From Vulcanimicrobiota bacterium (GTDB lineage Bacteria; Vulcanimicrobiota; Vulcanimicrobiia; Vulcanimicrobiales; Vulcanimicrobiaceae): a DNA stretch of 64,000 nucleotides. The DNA lies in NCBI GenBank assembly GCA_013036105.1, contig JAAXCX010000005.1, positions 100,366 to 164,365 on the forward strand, in the 5' to 3' direction. Positions 36,323 through 44,526 of this stretch are shown piece by piece. The notes under the pieces are model-generated. The model had not been told where the DNA came from and did no database searches. It saw only the letters and a program-made list of their open reading frames with translations. The position numbers were made by a program, and so were the translations under genes. Numbering within the stretch: the first letter of the stretch is position 1; every line of letters begins with the position of its first letter.

Positions 36323-36620
36323 GTTTTCCCTCTTCGATGAGCTGCTTGACCTTTTGGCCGCCCTTCTGACCGATCTGTTCGTAGAAGTTGGGGCCGTAGC
36401 GGTCACGCGTGGCTTCGCCGCCCTTCTTGCCGCCCTTCTTGCCGATTTGCTCGTAGAAGGCGTGGCCGTGAGCGTTCTTCGTAGCCTGGCCGCCTTTGCG
36501 GCCGATCTGCTCGTAGAACTCGGGGCCGTACTTTTTCTTGACGGTTTCGCCGCCTTTTTGACCGGCTTCGCGGACGGTCATACCGCCGGCTTTCTTCAGG
36601 GGGCCGTTGGGGTTACTCAT
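36276..36620 (-). CDS. KGG-repeat (stress-induced acidophilic repeat) protein
   Basis: This 114-residue basic protein carries four to five KGG motifs in repeats of the form FYEQIGxKGGxxT (near residues 22, 43, 62, 65 and 87). Such proteins resemble GsiB and ConB-type stress proteins, are largely disordered, and are often induced by desiccation, salt or starvation. The C-terminus is an Ala/Lys-rich helix. Its 3' end overlaps the exported protein's start. The repeats make DNA-level repeats as well, which should not be mistaken for an array. A role in stress tolerance is inferred from the family. Confidence 0.88.
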   Translation of the reverse strand: MSNPNGPLKKAGGMTVREAGQKGGETVKKKYGPEFYEQIGRKGGQATKNAHGHAFYEQIGKKGGKKGGEATRDRYGPNFYEQIGQKGGQKVKQLIEEGKRAAAAAAAEAQKKAS

Positions 36621-36709
36621 AGGGATGATTTACCTCGGTTCTTTGCGCCGCCCAAGAAGGACGGCAATCTCATGCTCCATATACTAGAACGCACATTCGG
36701 CCCGGAAAG

Positions 36710-38215
36710 TTGGGGTCTCACGTGTTCCTGCGATTGATTTTTTGCCTCACGCTAGCAAGCGCTCCCATAGTCGTGTCGGCCGCCGTTCCGGCATGCCCTT
36801 CGGCTGATCCAGGTGTCTTCGTTCAAATAACGCGCCTAGACGCCGCGCGTGACTTGGGCAACGGAGCGCTCGCCGGCTTTTTGAGCTCTTGCGATCGGCA
36901 GACGGCCATCCGTGCTGCGCTCGCGATCGGCCGTACAAAGAAAAACGCGGGCGTCCCGCTTCTCGCTAACCGCTACGCCGGCAGTACCGACATCGGGCTA
37001 CGTGCAATGAGCGTTTACGGGCTCGGACTGATCGGCGGCATTCCGGCGGCGCAACCCGTTTTGGGCGCGCTGCTGCGCGACCGCGCGGGCGCGGTGCAAG
37101 TCGCAGCGCTCGACGCAACCGACCGGATAGAGACGGCGCACATGTTTTCAGTGACGCAAGAGCGGCAAGCCGGGCGGCGTATACGCGAATTGCTCGGCGT
37201 CGGTGACGTCATCGTGCGCGGACGCGCTGCGACGGCGCTCGAGGCATTTCACGGCTCGTCGTTTGCGCAAGACGTCGTCGGTTCGCTCGCACGTGCGTAC
37301 GCGCGCGAGCCGGATTCCTACGTGCGCTGGCACGTCGTCTGGACGCTTTTCCGCGCCTACGCGAAACGCGCCCCGGTCGAAACGCTGCAGGCTGCGCTGC
37401 ACGATCGCGCGGAGCTCGTACGCATCGAAGCCGTGCGCGCTTTTGGGCGCCGTGGCGACAAGTCGGCCCTCGCGCTGCTGCAACCGCTGACGGACGATCC
37501 GTCGTGGCGCGTCCAAGAGCAGACGCTCGAAGCGATCAACGCGCTGCAAGGCAAACCCGCGACCGCGCATTTGAAAGCGATTCCCGCCGGCGTCCATACG
37601 CCCGCCCCCGAACCGGACAAGTTTGCGTCGCTGCCGGCCTTACCGCGAACGACGGCTTCGGCCAAGCCGCAAAAACCATCGCCGGACGCGATCTCCACCA
37701 CGACGAAACTTGACCCGGCGACCATTGCGTTGATGACAGGCCCGGCGAAGGGCCCGCATCCGCGCGTGCGTTTGGTGACGACGCAAGGCAATATCTATCT
37801 GGAGCTTTTTCCGGAATGGGCGCCTTTAACAGTCGAAAACTTTCTGAATCTCACCAACGCGGGCTACTACGATAACAATGTGTGGTTTCGCATCGTGCCC
37901 GACTTTGTGGTTCAAACCGGCGACCCAAGCAATACCGGCAACGGCGACGCCGGTTATACGATTCCCGCCGAAGAGAACCCGATCGAGCAGAGCAGCTACG
38001 TCATTTCGATGGGCATGAACTACACAGATCCGCCCAACGCGCACGCGATTCGCGACTCGGCCGGAACGCAATTTTACATCACGCTTTCACCGCAGCTGCA
38101 TCTCAACCGCGACTTCACCGTTTTCGGAAGAGTCATCGGCGGCATGGACGTTTTAGGCCGGCTGATCGAGTCGGATAAAATCATTCGCGCCGAACGCATT
38201 CCGGACTCGCCGTGA
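36710..38215 (+). CDS. HEAT-repeat and cyclophilin-type peptidyl-prolyl isomerase
   Basis: This exported 501-residue protein fuses helical repeats to a proline isomerase. After a signal peptide (cleavage near VVSA, 21-24) come HEAT-like repeats at about 40-285 (RAALAIGRTKKNAG, RAMSVYGLGLIGG and others), a Pro/Ser linker, and a cyclophilin domain at 351-500 (RLVTTQGNIYLELFPEWAPL, FRIVPDFVVQTGDP, GTQFYITL, FTVFGRVIGGMDVL). The start is TTG 36710 or GTG 36722; the second gives a more usual signal peptide. It probably assists folding of envelope proteins. It overlaps the next gene by 4 bases. Confidence 0.88.
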   Translation: MGSHVFLRLIFCLTLASAPIVVSAAVPACPSADPGVFVQITRLDAARDLGNGALAGFLSSCDRQTAIRAALAIGRTKKNAGVPLLANRYAGSTDIGLRAMSVYGLGLIGGIPAAQPVLGALLRDRAGAVQVAALDATDRIETAHMFSVTQERQAGRRIRELLGVGDVIVRGRAATALEAFHGSSFAQDVVGSLARAYAREPDSYVRWHVVWTLFRAYAKRAPVETLQAALHDRAELVRIEAVRAFGRRGDKSALALLQPLTDDPSWRVQEQTLEAINALQGKPATAHLKAIPAGVHTPAPEPDKFASLPALPRTTASAKPQKPSPDAISTTTKLDPATIALMTGPAKGPHPRVRLVTTQGNIYLELFPEWAPLTVENFLNLTNAGYYDNNVWFRIVPDFVVQTGDPSNTGNGDAGYTIPAEENPIEQSSYVISMGMNYTDPPNAHAIRDSAGTQFYITLSPQLHLNRDFTVFGRVIGGMDVLGRLIESDKIIRAERIPDSP

Positions 38216-38589
38216 AGGCTGCCGCCGGCGCACTCGTAGCACTCGCGTTAAGCGCGTGCGGTACTCCGCAACAGCTGCCGTTGCAGATTCCGCAATGTGA
38301 TGCGGTGAAAACCGCAACCGGGATTACGCTGACCGCGCTGGTGATCAGCAAAGCTGCGAAGCCCATTTCCGGCCTCGCGGTGTCGGTGGATTTCTACCAC
38401 GATTTTCGTTCGGCTACCGTGCAGGGCTCGACGCCGATCAGCCCCGAGCTCGACCCGGGTCAACAGCGTAACGTCGTTTTTAAAATAACTGCGCCACCTG
38501 CGCAAGCGCAAGGGCGCGCGCTGCGCTGCCTCGCGACGCATATCTCATATCTTGACGGCACGTCGGAAAGTATAGCACCTGCGCGATGA
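38212..38589 (+). CDS. small lipoprotein
   Basis: This 125-residue protein starts at GTG 38212, overlapping the isomerase by 4 bases. A signal peptide ends in LALSAC (Cys 16). The mature part has two further cysteines (CDAV and LRCLATH) and a beta-rich pattern with VSVDFYHDF, like a small immunoglobulin-type fold. No family is recognised. It shares an ATGA junction with the next exported gene, so the three probably form one operon. Confidence 0.68.
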   Translation: MKAAAGALVALALSACGTPQQLPLQIPQCDAVKTATGITLTALVISKAAKPISGLAVSVDFYHDFRSATVQGSTPISPELDPGQQRNVVFKITAPPAQAQGRALRCLATHISYLDGTSESIAPAR

Positions 38590-39095
38590 TGCGAACGCTG
38601 CTTGCGGCGCTGCTAACATTGTCCACGACTGGTAGCGGCCTGGGCCACGACAATCTTAGGCGCAATATCGGCTCAGCTAAGATGCTGTTTTGTGCTTCGG
38701 GTTCCGAAGGGGGACAACCTAATTCGCCAATCCGCGGGCAGGATATGGAATTTGCAGTAGCCGTGTTCGAGATAAACAATCCGGCCGGTTTGTCCGGCCA
38801 GAGCATTTCTGACTTTGTTCTAGCCGACGACTCGGGAACAAAACGGCCTAAGAGAGTTGACGTTGTTGTGTTCAAGAAGCTGCCGCGTCGCCATGAAAGC
38901 TTGGGAGGCTACTACCTTGATCCGGCTGGCCCCGCTTTGCCGTGGAACGGCACGCTGCCCAAAGGCACAATCCGCTTGCACGTAAGCGCTGCGTTCGGAG
39001 AGCAGTACCCGGCTAAAAATTCCGCTCGTTGCAGAGTGAGGGTCGGGCCGTACCTGATCGTAGGTCCTTTGAATATGAGGTGGGCCACTCTATGA
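38586..39095 (+). CDS. exported protein of unknown function
   Basis: This 169-residue protein has a signal peptide (MMRTLLAALLTLSTTGSGLG) and a beta-rich body with two cysteines (LFCASGSEGG and ARCRVRVGPY) that could form a disulfide. Strands such as EFAVAVFEINNPAG and VDVVVFKKL resemble the layout of the lipoprotein before it, and both may be small immunoglobulin-like domains. It overlaps that gene by 4 bases. Base use looks slightly less GC-rich than its neighbours. Function unknown. Confidence 0.62.
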   Translation: MMRTLLAALLTLSTTGSGLGHDNLRRNIGSAKMLFCASGSEGGQPNSPIRGQDMEFAVAVFEINNPAGLSGQSISDFVLADDSGTKRPKRVDVVVFKKLPRRHESLGGYYLDPAGPALPWNGTLPKGTIRLHVSAAFGEQYPAKNSARCRVRVGPYLIVGPLNMRWATL

Positions 39096-39107
39096 CGTGC
39101 GGCAATG

Positions 39108-39557
39108 CTAGAAGATTCTCTTCGTGTCGAGCAGGATCGTCACCGGACCCTCATTGACGAGCTCGACGTCCATCGTCGCGCCAAACTCCCCGTACTCGAC
39201 ACGCAACCCTTGACGTTTCAATAAAACTCCCACACTTTCGTAGAGCGGTTTCGCTTGCTCTTCGCGGGCGGCCGCAACAAATGACGGCCGGCGTCCTTTT
39301 CGCGCGTCGCCGTGTAGGGTGAACTGCGAGATCAACAACACGGCACCGCTCGCTTCGGCGATGCTGCGGTTCATCAGGCCTTCGTCGTCGCGAAATATCC
39401 GCAAGTTCGAGATTTTCTCGGCAATTAGCTGTGCATCGGGTTCATCGTCGTCAACGCCGACGCTCAGAAGAACGACGAGACCTTGATCGATCGTACCGAT
39501 GGGTTCGCCGGCGACACGGACCTGCGCGCGTGAAACGCGCTGAACGACGGCTCGCAC
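39108..39557 (-). CDS. dtd: D-aminoacyl-tRNA deacylase
   Basis: DTD removes D-amino acids (and glycine from tRNA-Ala) wrongly charged on tRNAs. The start GTG 39557 gives 149 residues with the family N-terminus VRAVVQRVSRAQVRV, the catalytic-site motif LLISQFTLHGDARKGRRPSF (SQFTL), and the GP-motif VNEGPVTILLDT in place of the usual NxGPVT. The longer frame to 39665 lies inside the upstream gene and is not coding. It lies 1 base after the proline dehydrogenase stop on the same strand. Confidence 0.94.
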   Translation of the reverse strand: MRAVVQRVSRAQVRVAGEPIGTIDQGLVVLLSVGVDDDEPDAQLIAEKISNLRIFRDDEGLMNRSIAEASGAVLLISQFTLHGDARKGRRPSFVAAAREEQAKPLYESVGVLLKRQGLRVEYGEFGATMDVELVNEGPVTILLDTKRIF

Positions 39558-39558
39558 C

Positions 39559-40452
39559 TCAGCGCGCGAAGATGCTCGAAAGTGCGAAGAGCAAGTTTTC
39601 TTTGCGCTCCGCAACGCGGCGGTAGAAATACGCGGCCCAGTGCGTGCCGAACGGCACGTAGACACGCAGCCGGCAGCCTTCGCTGACTAAGTCGCGCTGC
39701 AGTTGCGGCCGCACGCCGTAAATCATCTGAAATTCAAAACGGTCGCGTGGGATGTTCTTGGATCTTACAAACTCTTTCACCGCTGCGATGAGCCGCCGGT
39801 CATGCGTGGCGATTCCCGGATAATTTCCGCGGGTCAACAGTTCGCGCGCGCAATGCATGTACTGCTCTCGAATCTTCGGCATCTCCTTATACGCGATGAA
39901 CGCCGGTTCGTTATAGGCGCCCTTGCAAAGGCGGACGCGAGCGCCTAACTCGATCATGCGCTCGATGTCGCCGGGCGTACGCTTGAGATAGGCCTGAAGG
40001 ACCGACCCGACGTTGCCGTACGCATTAAATGCGCGTTTGAAAACGCGCAGTGTCGATTCGGTGACCGCCGAACCTTCCATGTCGATCCGCACGAACGGAT
40101 CGGGATTGCTTTTTGCGCGCTCTAAGATAGCGGCCAGGTTTTCGAAAGCGAAATCTTCATCAATTAGCAACCCGAGCGCGGTAAGTTTGACCGAGACGTT
40201 GCAATCGACGCTGCTGCGTTGAATCGCGTCGAATATCTCCATGTAGGTTTCACGCGTCTTCGCGGCGGCGGCGCGTTCGAGGACGTCTTCGCCCAGAAAA
40301 TCGAGCGATGCGCTCATACCGGCGCCGTTGAGCTCCCGCACCGCGGCGATCGCTTCGTCAACCGCCTTGCCCGCAACGAACCGCTTGGCCAAAAAAAAGA
40401 ACCGTTTCTGGAAGGTCGAGTCGGGTGCGAAGAAGCGGTCGAGCGTGGCCAT
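39559..40452 (-). CDS. proline dehydrogenase
   Basis: This FAD enzyme oxidises proline to pyrroline-5-carboxylate, the first step in proline use. From ATG 40452 it has 297 residues with the PutA-type barrel: VSVKLTALG, VRIDMEGS, RLCKGAYNEPAF, ATHDRRLI, FEFQMIYGVRP and the substrate motif YVPFGTHWAAYFYRRVAER. It is the single-function form, and no P5C dehydrogenase is in the window. The upstream-open frame (to 40653) covers the permease gene, so I reject it. It lies between dtd and the permease, all on the same strand. Confidence 0.93.
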   Translation of the reverse strand: MATLDRFFAPDSTFQKRFFFLAKRFVAGKAVDEAIAAVRELNGAGMSASLDFLGEDVLERAAAAKTRETYMEIFDAIQRSSVDCNVSVKLTALGLLIDEDFAFENLAAILERAKSNPDPFVRIDMEGSAVTESTLRVFKRAFNAYGNVGSVLQAYLKRTPGDIERMIELGARVRLCKGAYNEPAFIAYKEMPKIREQYMHCARELLTRGNYPGIATHDRRLIAAVKEFVRSKNIPRDRFEFQMIYGVRPQLQRDLVSEGCRLRVYVPFGTHWAAYFYRRVAERKENLLFALSSIFAR

Positions 40453-40460
40453 CGCAGCTG

Positions 40461-41237
40461 CTATACGACGCGGCGGCGCAAGGCCCATTGAAGCGCAATG
40501 GCGATTGCTGCGAGCACCACGAAGCCGTAACTCAGCGCCAGCGCGGGAGCGACGCCTTGCGAGGAGAGCGTGACGTAGAGCTGCACCGGCAGTGCCGTCG
40601 GATGATACGCGACGATTGACGTCGCACCGTACTCGCCAATCGCGCGCATCCAAGCAAGCACGATGCCGGCGATAACGTTCGGGGCCGCGAGCGGCAGCGC
40701 GACGCGGAAGAAAACGCGAAAGGCGCCGGCGCCGAGCGTCCGGGCTGACTCTTCGTAGATCGGATCGAGCGTGGCGAATGCGGCGGTCGAAACGATCGCG
40801 ACAAACGATCCGGCGACGAAAAACTCGGCCAGCGCTACGCCGGGCAGCGAATCCACGAACGTTATTCCATGCGCTGCAAGCGCTTGGCCAAACAGTGTTT
40901 GGGTGCCGACCGTTTGCAGCAGCATGATGCCGGATGCAACGGGCGGGAATGCGAGCGGCAGCGCCAACACGGCAAGTCCGATCGCGCGCACTGCTCCGCT
41001 CGCATGCGCGAGTGCGTAACCGGCCGGTACGCCAAGCAGCGTAGCGAGCGCGACCGCCGCGGTCGAAGCAACCAGCGAAACGAGGAGCGCGTCGCGCGCC
41101 TGCGGTGCGGAAAAGGCGGTGATGACGTCGCGGGGCCCGACCGCGGCAAGCATCGCAACCACGGGGCCGAGCATAAGCACGATGAGCAGCGCCGCAGCTA
41201 CATGGAAGATTGAAAATTTCCAGAACCCCATTGCCAT
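40461..41237 (-). CDS. ABC transporter permease, molybdate/sulfate type
   Basis: This 258-residue membrane protein has six predicted helices and the BPD-type permease loop AWMRAIGEYGATSIVAYHP, which is characteristic of molybdate (ModB) and related sulfate or tungstate permeases. The partner ATPase and binding protein are not in the window. The start at ATG 41237 is directly adjacent to the TTG start of the divergent mntP, leaving no intergenic base; ATG 41231 is an alternative. ModB is my best guess. Confidence 0.78.
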   Translation of the reverse strand: MAMGFWKFSIFHVAAALLIVLMLGPVVAMLAAVGPRDVITAFSAPQARDALLVSLVASTAAVALATLLGVPAGYALAHASGAVRAIGLAVLALPLAFPPVASGIMLLQTVGTQTLFGQALAAHGITFVDSLPGVALAEFFVAGSFVAIVSTAAFATLDPIYEESARTLGAGAFRVFFRVALPLAAPNVIAGIVLAWMRAIGEYGATSIVAYHPTALPVQLYVTLSSQGVAPALALSYGFVVLAAIAIALQWALRRRVV

Positions 41238-41798
41238 TTGAACTTCCTCAAGATTCTGGTCGTCGCCCTCTCCCTGGGCTTAGACGTATTTGCCGTCAGC
41301 GTCGGAGTCGGCATGCGTGGCGCCGCGCGCGCGGTAAAAATTCGTATCGGCATCGCATTCGCAAGCGCCGAAGTCATCATGAACTTGGCCGGCGTCGGCC
41401 TGGGAAAAGTGGCGGGCGAACTGCTGGGAAGTGTCGCCGGGTACATCGGTTTCGCGGCGCTCATCGGTTTGGGCGGTTACATGATCATCGAAGCCGTACG
41501 CGAGTCGGAACGCAAGCGTCCGCTCGACATGTCGCGCGGATGGGGTTTAGTCGTGGCGTCGCTTTCCATCAGCTTGGATTCGCTCGGCATCGGATTTTCG
41601 ATCTTGTACATCGGCGTGCCGCTCGTGCTTTCGCTCGGCGTCATTTTCGTTGTATCGATCTGCTCGACGGCGCTCGGCTTGACGCTTGGGCGTGTCGTCG
41701 GACGCCGTGCCGAGGAAAGCGCCGAATTGTGGGCCGGCATCGTGCTCGCGCTCACCGGCATCGCGTTCATCCTCGCGAAAGCCTTTCTTCCGGCGTGA
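41238..41798 (+). CDS. mntP: manganese efflux pump MntP
   Basis: MntP exports excess Mn(II). The 186-residue protein has six membrane helices and the duplicated family motifs: LGLDVFAVSVGVGMRG in helix 1 and SISLDSLGIGFSI in helix 4, each with the conserved Asp-Ala/Ser-Val pattern. The first start is TTG 41238, back to back with the divergent permease. No yybP-ykoY riboswitch is visible, as there is no leader. It shares GTGA with the next gene. Confidence 0.9.
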   Translation: MNFLKILVVALSLGLDVFAVSVGVGMRGAARAVKIRIGIAFASAEVIMNLAGVGLGKVAGELLGSVAGYIGFAALIGLGGYMIIEAVRESERKRPLDMSRGWGLVVASLSISLDSLGIGFSILYIGVPLVLSLGVIFVVSICSTALGLTLGRVVGRRAEESAELWAGIVLALTGIAFILAKAFLPA

Positions 41799-42715
41799 AC
41801 GCCGGCGACGGGCTACTCGACCTCGCGCGCGAAGGCGGACGCACGTCGCTCTTTGTCGTCGGCACCGGAAAGAATGCGGGAAAGACGGTGGCGATGCGCG
41901 CGGTTGCAACTGCGGCTGCGCGGCGCGGCTTAACGATCGGACTTACATCAGCCGGACGCGACGGCGAAATGTTCGACGCGGTCGATTCGGCTGCCAAGCC
42001 GCGGTTATTTCTCGAACCCGGTACGCTGATTGCCACCGCGCGCGCGTTGCTTTCCGCGCGTCACGATTACGAGTTGCTTGAAGAGACGCCGTGGCAGACC
42101 GCCGCGGGGCCGGTCGTGTTCGCACGCGTCCGCGGCGCGGCGTTTTTCGAACTTGCAGGGCCGCCGAAAGCCTCGGAACTGCGCCGCTGCGTCGAACGCT
42201 TGCGCGAATTCGGCTGCGATCAAACGATTGTGGACGGCGCGATCGACCGCGTTGCGGCGCTTGCGGGCGGCGACGATTCGGTGATCGTTTCCGTGGGTCC
42301 CGACGCCGGTACGACCATTGAAGAAGCCGCGCTCAACGCCCGCGCGTTGGTGCAGCGACTCTGTTTGCCGGAGTACGACCCGGCGCAGCCCTACGAAAGA
42401 ATCGAGGGCGCGTTGACCGCGGAGCAAGCGCAATCGTTGATGAAAAACGGCGCGCAGCGCCAAGTCGTCGTGAGCGATCCCACGCGCGTCGTGATCGCCG
42501 GAAAAGCGTTTCTGCAGTTAGCCGAACGCGTTGCGCTGCGCTGCGAGCGGCCGCTGCACGTGGTCGCGGTTACTGTCGCGCCGATCGGGCGGGAGCGGGA
42601 TTTCGAACCGGATGCGTTTCGCGATGCGGTCGCGCGTGAGACGGGCCTGCCCGTCTTTGACGTGTACGCAGGTGCGGTATCGGTCGAAGGAAAGAAAGCG
42701 TCATGGATCCGCTGA
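41795..42715 (+). CDS. P-loop NTPase, KamB-like
   Basis: This 306-residue protein starts at GTG 41795 (GTGA junction with mntP) and carries one nucleotide-binding loop, GTGKNAGKT at 23-31, near its N-terminus. The remainder has LTSAGRDGE, a central helical region with IVDGAIDR, and strands such as VVVSDPTRVVIAG. The VVGxGKNxGKT pattern is like that of KamB, a subunit of the lysine 5,6-aminomutase reactivase, and the next gene encodes a Kce-type enzyme of the same lysine pathway. The aminomutase itself is not in the window, so this is a tentative name. Confidence 0.6.
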   Translation: MNAGDGLLDLAREGGRTSLFVVGTGKNAGKTVAMRAVATAAARRGLTIGLTSAGRDGEMFDAVDSAAKPRLFLEPGTLIATARALLSARHDYELLEETPWQTAAGPVVFARVRGAAFFELAGPPKASELRRCVERLREFGCDQTIVDGAIDRVAALAGGDDSVIVSVGPDAGTTIEEAALNARALVQRLCLPEYDPAQPYERIEGALTAEQAQSLMKNGAQRQVVVSDPTRVVIAGKAFLQLAERVALRCERPLHVVAVTVAPIGRERDFEPDAFRDAVARETGLPVFDVYAGAVSVEGKKASWIR

Positions 42716-43545
42716 TCGTGACGGTCGCGCCCGTCGGCGCGGAGTTAACGCCCGAGCAAACGCCGCACTTGGCGGTAAAGCCGGAGCAGTTAGGCGACGT
42801 CGCCGCAAAGTGCCGGGAAGCCGGCGCTTCGATGATCCACGTGCACTGCCGCAACGACGACGGCAGCAACACGCACGACGTCGGGCGATTCAAAGAAGCT
42901 TACGACGAAATTCGCGCGCGCAGCGATCTGATCGTGCAGTTTTCCACCGGCGGCGCGATCGGCATGACGCCGCAAGAACGCGCGGGCGTGCTCGACTTGC
43001 ATCCGGAGATGGCGACGCTCACGTGCGGGTCGGTGAACTTCGGTGACGACATCTTCGAAAACAGTTTTCCGATCATGCGCGCCATTTTGAAGAAGATGAA
43101 CGAATTAGGCGTGCGCCCCGAACTTGAAATCTTCGACAAGGGTCATCTTTCGAACGCGCGCAAGCTCGAGCGGGAACGCTTGCTCAAATTTCCGCAGCAC
43201 GTGGATTTCGTGTTGGGCGTTCCGGGCGGTTTGGAAGCCAGCGTTTCGATTCTCTGCGACCTCGTGGACTCGTTGCCGCCGGGCTGTACGTGGTCGGTTG
43301 CCGCCATAGGCCGCGCGCAGTTGCCCATGTCGATGGCCGCAATCGCGATGGGCGGTCACGTGCGCGTCGGACTCGAGGACAACATCTACTATTCCAGGGG
43401 AAAGCTCGCCACCAATGACGACCTGGTGGCGCGCGTGGTTCGCATCGCCGGAGAACTCGGGCGCCCGGTTGCAACGCCGGCTAAAGCGCGCGAAATCCTC
43501 GGCCTGCGGCCGCTACAGGAGCAGGCCCGCGGAGCTTTAATGTAG
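42703..43545 (+). CDS. beta-keto acid cleavage enzyme (BKACE/Kce family)
   Basis: BKACE enzymes cleave a beta-keto acid with acetyl-CoA; the founding member is 3-keto-5-aminohexanoate cleavage enzyme of lysine fermentation. The 280 residues form a TIM barrel with the zinc-binding HVH at 46-48 (MIHVHCR), FSTGGAIGMTPQER, NFGDDIFENS, ELEIFDKGHL and AIGRAQLPMSMAAIAMGGHVRVGLEDN. It overlaps the P-loop gene by 13 bases. The family covers many substrates, so lysine use is only suggested by the neighbour. Confidence 0.88.
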   Translation: MDPLIVTVAPVGAELTPEQTPHLAVKPEQLGDVAAKCREAGASMIHVHCRNDDGSNTHDVGRFKEAYDEIRARSDLIVQFSTGGAIGMTPQERAGVLDLHPEMATLTCGSVNFGDDIFENSFPIMRAILKKMNELGVRPELEIFDKGHLSNARKLERERLLKFPQHVDFVLGVPGGLEASVSILCDLVDSLPPGCTWSVAAIGRAQLPMSMAAIAMGGHVRVGLEDNIYYSRGKLATNDDLVARVVRIAGELGRPVATPAKAREILGLRPLQEQARGALM

Positions 43546-43551
43546 CGAGTC

Positions 43552-44526
43552 TTGTTTACGTACGTCGTGCGGCGGACGTTCCAGGCGATACCGCTGCTGT
43601 TGCTGATCTCGCTGCTCCTGTTTCTGATCGTCCACAGCGCGCCGGGCGGCGGACTCGGGCCGTATCTGCAAAATCCGCACATCACCCCCGCCGACATCGC
43701 GCGCCTCAAGCACAATCTCGGCCTCGACCAGCCTTTATGGCTGCAATACGTCACGTGGCTGGGGCAAATTCTGCACGGAAATTTCGGCTACTCGACCAGC
43801 AATTCCGAGGACGTATTCACGGCGATCGTTGAGCGCTTGCCCTCGACGCTGCTGCTGATGGGCACCGCGGTGACGATCGCCTTCATCATCGGCGTTTCGG
43901 CCGGACTCTTCGCGGCGGTGCGGCCCTACTCGATTTGGGACTACCTCATCACGACGTTCGCGTTTTTCGGACAGTCGATGCCGGTCTTCTGGCTGGCGCT
44001 CATGTTGCAGTTGGCTTTTGCCGTGCACGGCATTCCGCTGCCGTTTGGGTACGTGCTGCAGCTGCCGTCGGCCGGTATTTCGAGTTCGGATACGTTCGAT
44101 CTCGGCGATCGCATCTCGCATTTGATCTTGCCCGCAACCGCGCTTGCGTTTTTGAACATCGCGCTCTTCAGCCGCTTCATGCGCAGTTCGATGCTGGAAG
44201 TGATCCGCACCGATTACATGCGCACGGCTTCGGCCAAAGGCTTGGGCTTCCGCACGGTGCTCTTCAAACACGGTTTGAAGAACGCGCTGATTCCGCTGGT
44301 GACGGTGACGGCGCTGACGCTGCCGGCGCTCTTCGGCGGCGCGATCGTCACCGAAACGATCTTCGCGTGGCCGGGCGAAGGGCGGCTGTTCATCACGGCG
44401 CTCGGACAAGAAGATATCGCCGTGCTGATGGGTTATTTGATCGTCAACGCGTTCTTGGTCGTGTTCTTTAATTTGCTCGCTGACGTTTTATACGCGTGGC
44501 TCGACCCGCGGGTGAAGTACGACTGA
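43552..44526 (+). CDS. peptide/nickel-type ABC permease, DppB family
   Basis: This 324-residue protein has six membrane helices and the N-terminus of DppB/OppB permeases (YVVRRTFQAIPLLLLISLLLF), with HNLGLDQPLWLQYVTWLGQILHGNFG and the EAA loop RTASAKGLGFRTVLFKHGLKNALIP. It starts at TTG 43552. It pairs with the DppC-type gene that follows. No solute-binding protein or ATPase is nearby, so these are either encoded elsewhere or shared. Substrate could be oligopeptides, metal complexes or sugars. Confidence 0.92.
   Translation: MFTYVVRRTFQAIPLLLLISLLLFLIVHSAPGGGLGPYLQNPHITPADIARLKHNLGLDQPLWLQYVTWLGQILHGNFGYSTSNSEDVFTAIVERLPSTLLLMGTAVTIAFIIGVSAGLFAAVRPYSIWDYLITTFAFFGQSMPVFWLALMLQLAFAVHGIPLPFGYVLQLPSAGISSSDTFDLGDRISHLILPATALAFLNIALFSRFMRSSMLEVIRTDYMRTASAKGLGFRTVLFKHGLKNALIPLVTVTALTLPALFGGAIVTETIFAWPGEGRLFITALGQEDIAVLMGYLIVNAFLVVFFNLLADVLYAWLDPRVKYD

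Noticed and set aside
36330..36600. Regular DNA repeats that could look like a CRISPR array
   Set aside because: They encode the KGG protein repeats in one frame, differ in sequence and lack unique spacers of constant length.
36680..36685. TATACT as a -10 element for the HEAT-cyclophilin gene
   Set aside because: No matching -35 hexamer is found at the usual distance, so the promoter call is not supported.
41210..41794. Upstream part of the 501-codon frame that includes the P-loop protein
   Set aside because: It overlaps mntP in another frame and is Arg/His-rich; GTG 41795 with a GTGA junction is a better start.
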